Assembly: GCA_020636075.1 (NCBI GenBank)
Contig: JACJYO010000003.1
Span: 744,001-808,000, forward strand
Direction: 5' to 3'
Length of the DNA stretch: 64,000 nucleotides
Source of the DNA: Lewinellaceae bacterium
Lineage (GTDB): Bacteria; Bacteroidota; Bacteroidia; Chitinophagales; Saprospiraceae
A model generated the notes under the pieces. It did not search any database. It was given only the letters and a program-made list of their open reading frames with translations, and was not told the DNA's origin. Of this stretch, positions 62,070 to 64,000 are shown piece after piece. Numbering within the stretch: the stretch's first letter is position 1; each line of letters begins with the position of its first letter. The position numbers and the translations under genes were made by a program.

Positions 62070-63599
62070 TTAGTGCGTAGCCGCTCCGGAGACCTGGTTA
62101 AAATGGGTCAACGCATTGCGCAGCCGCTGAACGGTGTCTGTTTTTCCAAGCAGTGCAGCCATGTCAAATACAGCCGGGCCTTGCATAGTGCCGGCCAGCG
62201 AAAGACGCAGCAGCGAAAAAACTTCACCCGGCTTCAGGCCGTGTTCCTGCATAAATTCTTTGACCGCCGCTTCCAGGCTGGCCGCATCGAACGCAGGAGC
62301 CTGATCGATCATTTCGATTAATGCTTCAAAAGCTGGCTGCAACGCCGGGTTCCACTTTTTTTGAACCATGGCATCGTCATAAGTAGATACCGGTTCGAAT
62401 AGAAAATACCCTTGCTCTACAAAATCGGGCAAAAAAGTAACCCGCTCCTTCATAAGGGCCGCCACCGAGGTCAAAAAGGCGGCATCTGTCCGGTAGCCGC
62501 GAGCCTCAGCCAATGGTTGGATATGCCCGGCCAGTTCGGCATCGCCAGTTGCCTGGATGTAGCGCTGATTGAACCACTTGGCTTTTTCATAATCAAACCG
62601 GGCGCCGCTTTTACTGATATGCTCGATGGAGAACTGTTGTACGAGTTCGTCCAGGCTAAATATTTCGTCGTCTGTTCCGGGATGCCAACCCAGGAGCGCC
62701 ATAAAATTGATCACTGCCTGCGGCAAAAATCCGGCTTCACGGAAACCCGTAAAACTGTCCTCCGGTGTATCGCCTTTCCAGGCAATCGGGAAAACCGGGA
62801 TGCCGAATTTGGCGCCGTCGCGTTTGCTCAGCTTGCCATTTCCAACCGGTTTGAGAATCAGCGGCAGGTGCGCAAATTGGGGCATGGTTTGCGCCCAACC
62901 AAAACTGCGGTAGAGCAATACGTGGTGTGCCGTACTGGGTAGCCATTCCTCACCCCGAATGACATGTGTGATGCCCATGAGGTGGTCATCCACGATATTG
63001 GCCAGGTGATAGGTCGGCATACCGTCGGCTTTGAGAAGCACCTTGTCATCCAACTCGCTACTTTGAAAAACAACTTCGCCGCGGATCAGATCCTGAATGT
63101 GGATTTCCTGCCCGGGTTCAACTTTCAAACGAATTACGTGGGGTTCACCTGCCTGGAGTTTGTCCTGGACGACATTGGATGGAAGGTTCAGGCTATTGCT
63201 GAGGCTGTTGCGGGTATGGTGGTTGTAGGTGAAATTGGCTTCAGCCTGGCGTTGGGCTTCCAGGGCTTCGGGGGTGTCAAAAGCAAAATAGGCGTGCCCG
63301 AGTTCGACCAGTTGCTCCGCATATTTTTTGTAGAAATCTTTCCGGTCGCTCTGGCGGTAAGGGCCGTTGTCGCCGCCAAACCCAACCCCTTCATCGGGAA
63401 TCAGTCCGGTCCATTTTAGTGCCTCAATAATATAGTCTTCCGCGCCCGGCACCAGGCGGTTTTGATCGGTATCCTCAATTCGGAGAATAAATGTGCCCTT
63501 GTTTTTGCGGGCAAACAGATAATTGTAGAGGGCCGTCCGAACACCACCGATATGAAGTGCTCCGGTGGGTGATGGGGCAAAACGTACGCGTACTGACAT
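62070..63599 (-). CDS. gltX: Glutamyl-tRNA synthetase (GltX)
   Basis: The start taken is the ATG at 63599 (MSVRVRFAPSPTGALHIGGV), giving 509 residues, the usual length. It charges tRNA-Glu with glutamate. The HIGH-type motif is ALHIGGVRTA, and the KMSKS-type loop reads GKLSKRDGAKFG. Class I features around VIRGEEWLPSTAHHVLLYRS and FEALIEMIDQAP in the anticodon-binding part are clear. Upstream (63600-63776) is the divergent start of a polysaccharide deacetylase. No paired GatCAB gene is in the window, so whether this enzyme also charges tRNA-Gln cannot be judged. Confidence 0.95.
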   Translation of the reverse strand: MSVRVRFAPSPTGALHIGGVRTALYNYLFARKNKGTFILRIEDTDQNRLVPGAEDYIIEALKWTGLIPDEGVGFGGDNGPYRQSDRKDFYKKYAEQLVELGHAYFAFDTPEALEAQRQAEANFTYNHHTRNSLSNSLNLPSNVVQDKLQAGEPHVIRLKVEPGQEIHIQDLIRGEVVFQSSELDDKVLLKADGMPTYHLANIVDDHLMGITHVIRGEEWLPSTAHHVLLYRSFGWAQTMPQFAHLPLILKPVGNGKLSKRDGAKFGIPVFPIAWKGDTPEDSFTGFREAGFLPQAVINFMALLGWHPGTDDEIFSLDELVQQFSIEHISKSGARFDYEKAKWFNQRYIQATGDAELAGHIQPLAEARGYRTDAAFLTSVAALMKERVTFLPDFVEQGYFLFEPVSTYDDAMVQKKWNPALQPAFEALIEMIDQAPAFDAASLEAAVKEFMQEHGLKPGEVFSLLRLSLAGTMQGPAVFDMAALLGKTDTVQRLRNALTHFNQVSGAATH

Positions 63600-63776
63600 G
63601 TTTTTTGCAGTTTTTTGAACCTGCCACTTGGACAAAATCGATCGGGACAACAGGAGCTTCGGCACAATATTATGCCCGTTTACCAGGTTTATGTCCGAAC
63701 TTTGCTGGCGAGCGGCAAAAGTAGCGCTTTTTTCCTGCCTAATCCGAACTCTATTTGCACAACACTTATCCTGTAT

Positions 63777-64000
63777 ATGTATCTGGTAAAAACACCGAAA
63801 TTGGTGCAGGCATTATTGCCGGCGTATCTCTGGCGCATTCCCACCCGTGAAAAAGTCCTTTTTCTAACCTTTGACGATGGCCCCATACCGGAAGTCACGC
63901 CCTGGGTACTGGAACTGCTGCAAGCCTACGACGCCAAAGCCACCTTTTTTTGCGTGGGTGAAAACGTGCGGCGGCATCCGGCGATCTTTCAGCAATTACT
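63777..64000 (+). CDS. Polysaccharide deacetylase (NodB-type), N-terminal part
   Basis: The ATG at 63777 (MYLVKTPKLVQALLPAYLWR) opens a protein that runs off the window after 74 codons. It has the NodB motif LTFDDGPIPEVTPWVL (first catalytic Asp pair) and KATFFCVGENVRRHPA, motifs 1 and 2 of carbohydrate esterase 4. It would remove N-acetyl groups from a polymer such as peptidoglycan or PNAG. No signal peptide is obvious at the N-terminus. The rest of the gene is not visible. Confidence 0.9.
   Translation, partial: MYLVKTPKLVQALLPAYLWRIPTREKVLFLTFDDGPIPEVTPWVLELLQAYDAKATFFCVGENVRRHPAIFQQL

Noticed and set aside
1..64000. tRNA, rRNA or riboswitch genes
   Set aside because: No cloverleaf with a GGTTCGAATCC-type arm, rRNA segment or known riboswitch core was seen by eye; a covariance search could still find one.

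Overview
The window looks like a chromosomal segment of a Bacteroidota bacterium, probably a relative of the Saprospiria (Lewinella/Haliscomenobacter type). The grounds are a SusC/SusD pair, a hybrid two-component system of the Bacteroides polysaccharide-locus type, GldN, PorP/SprF, a giant protein with a type B T9SS sorting domain, two conserved Sel1/STAND-like remnants, and promoters of the Bacteroidota form (TAnnTTTG about 19-20 nt from a TTG). Genus is an inference. No rRNA, tRNA, CRISPR array, transposase or phage gene was recognised.

Layout. 0-0.9 kb: 5' part of purF (minus). 1.1-4.4 kb: three decayed ATPase/Sel1-repeat genes carrying many one-base frameshifts, then a small membrane protein gene behind a palindromic control region. 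5.0-16.8 kb: a minus-strand block of hybrid sensor/AraC regulator, exported caspase-like protease with TPRs, SusC and SusD. The protease gene and susC share an identical 40-bp operator at an identical distance from the -7 box, so they look like one regulon. 17-24.9 kb: an AsmA-like protein, a CarboxypepD-like exported protein, two adjacent serine hydrolases and a small membrane protein. 25.0-27.7 kb: a BlaI-type repressor and an M56 (BlaR1-like) metallopeptidase whose C-terminus resembles GldM, behind two palindromic operators. 27.9-34.9 kb: a lipoprotein, a PlsC-type acyltransferase, a 43-bp tandem array, a MoxR-like ATPase, and an ECF sigma operon with small membrane proteins.

35.0-41.9 kb is a conflict or defence island on the minus strand. 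It holds a predicted polytopic membrane protein, an ABC ATPase with an N-terminal effector-associated-like (EAD-like) domain, a stand-alone EAD-like protein, an LRR-Roc-COR-TIR protein split by one frameshift, and a PIN toxin with its antitoxin. The ROCO/PIN part lies between two 72-bp direct repeats.

41.9-48.8 kb: a TetR-controlled RND efflux operon (tetR-tolC-adaptor-RND) with a near-perfect palindromic operator over its promoter. 49.2-61.6 kb: T9SS and gliding genes, namely a lone gldN, then a cluster of giant type B cargo protein, PorP/SprF and an OmpA/PD40 protein. 61.8-64 kb: a small conserved protein, gltX, and the start of a polysaccharide deacetylase gene.

Intergenic DNA is rich in repeats: a family of three 130-160 bp palindromic elements, many hairpins with long stems and short loops, and a GC-rich palindrome lying inside the 5' end of porP. 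The most novel-looking items are the HTCS-caspase-SusCD regulon, the EAD/ABC/TIR-ROCO island with its flanking repeats, and the M56-GldM fusion.
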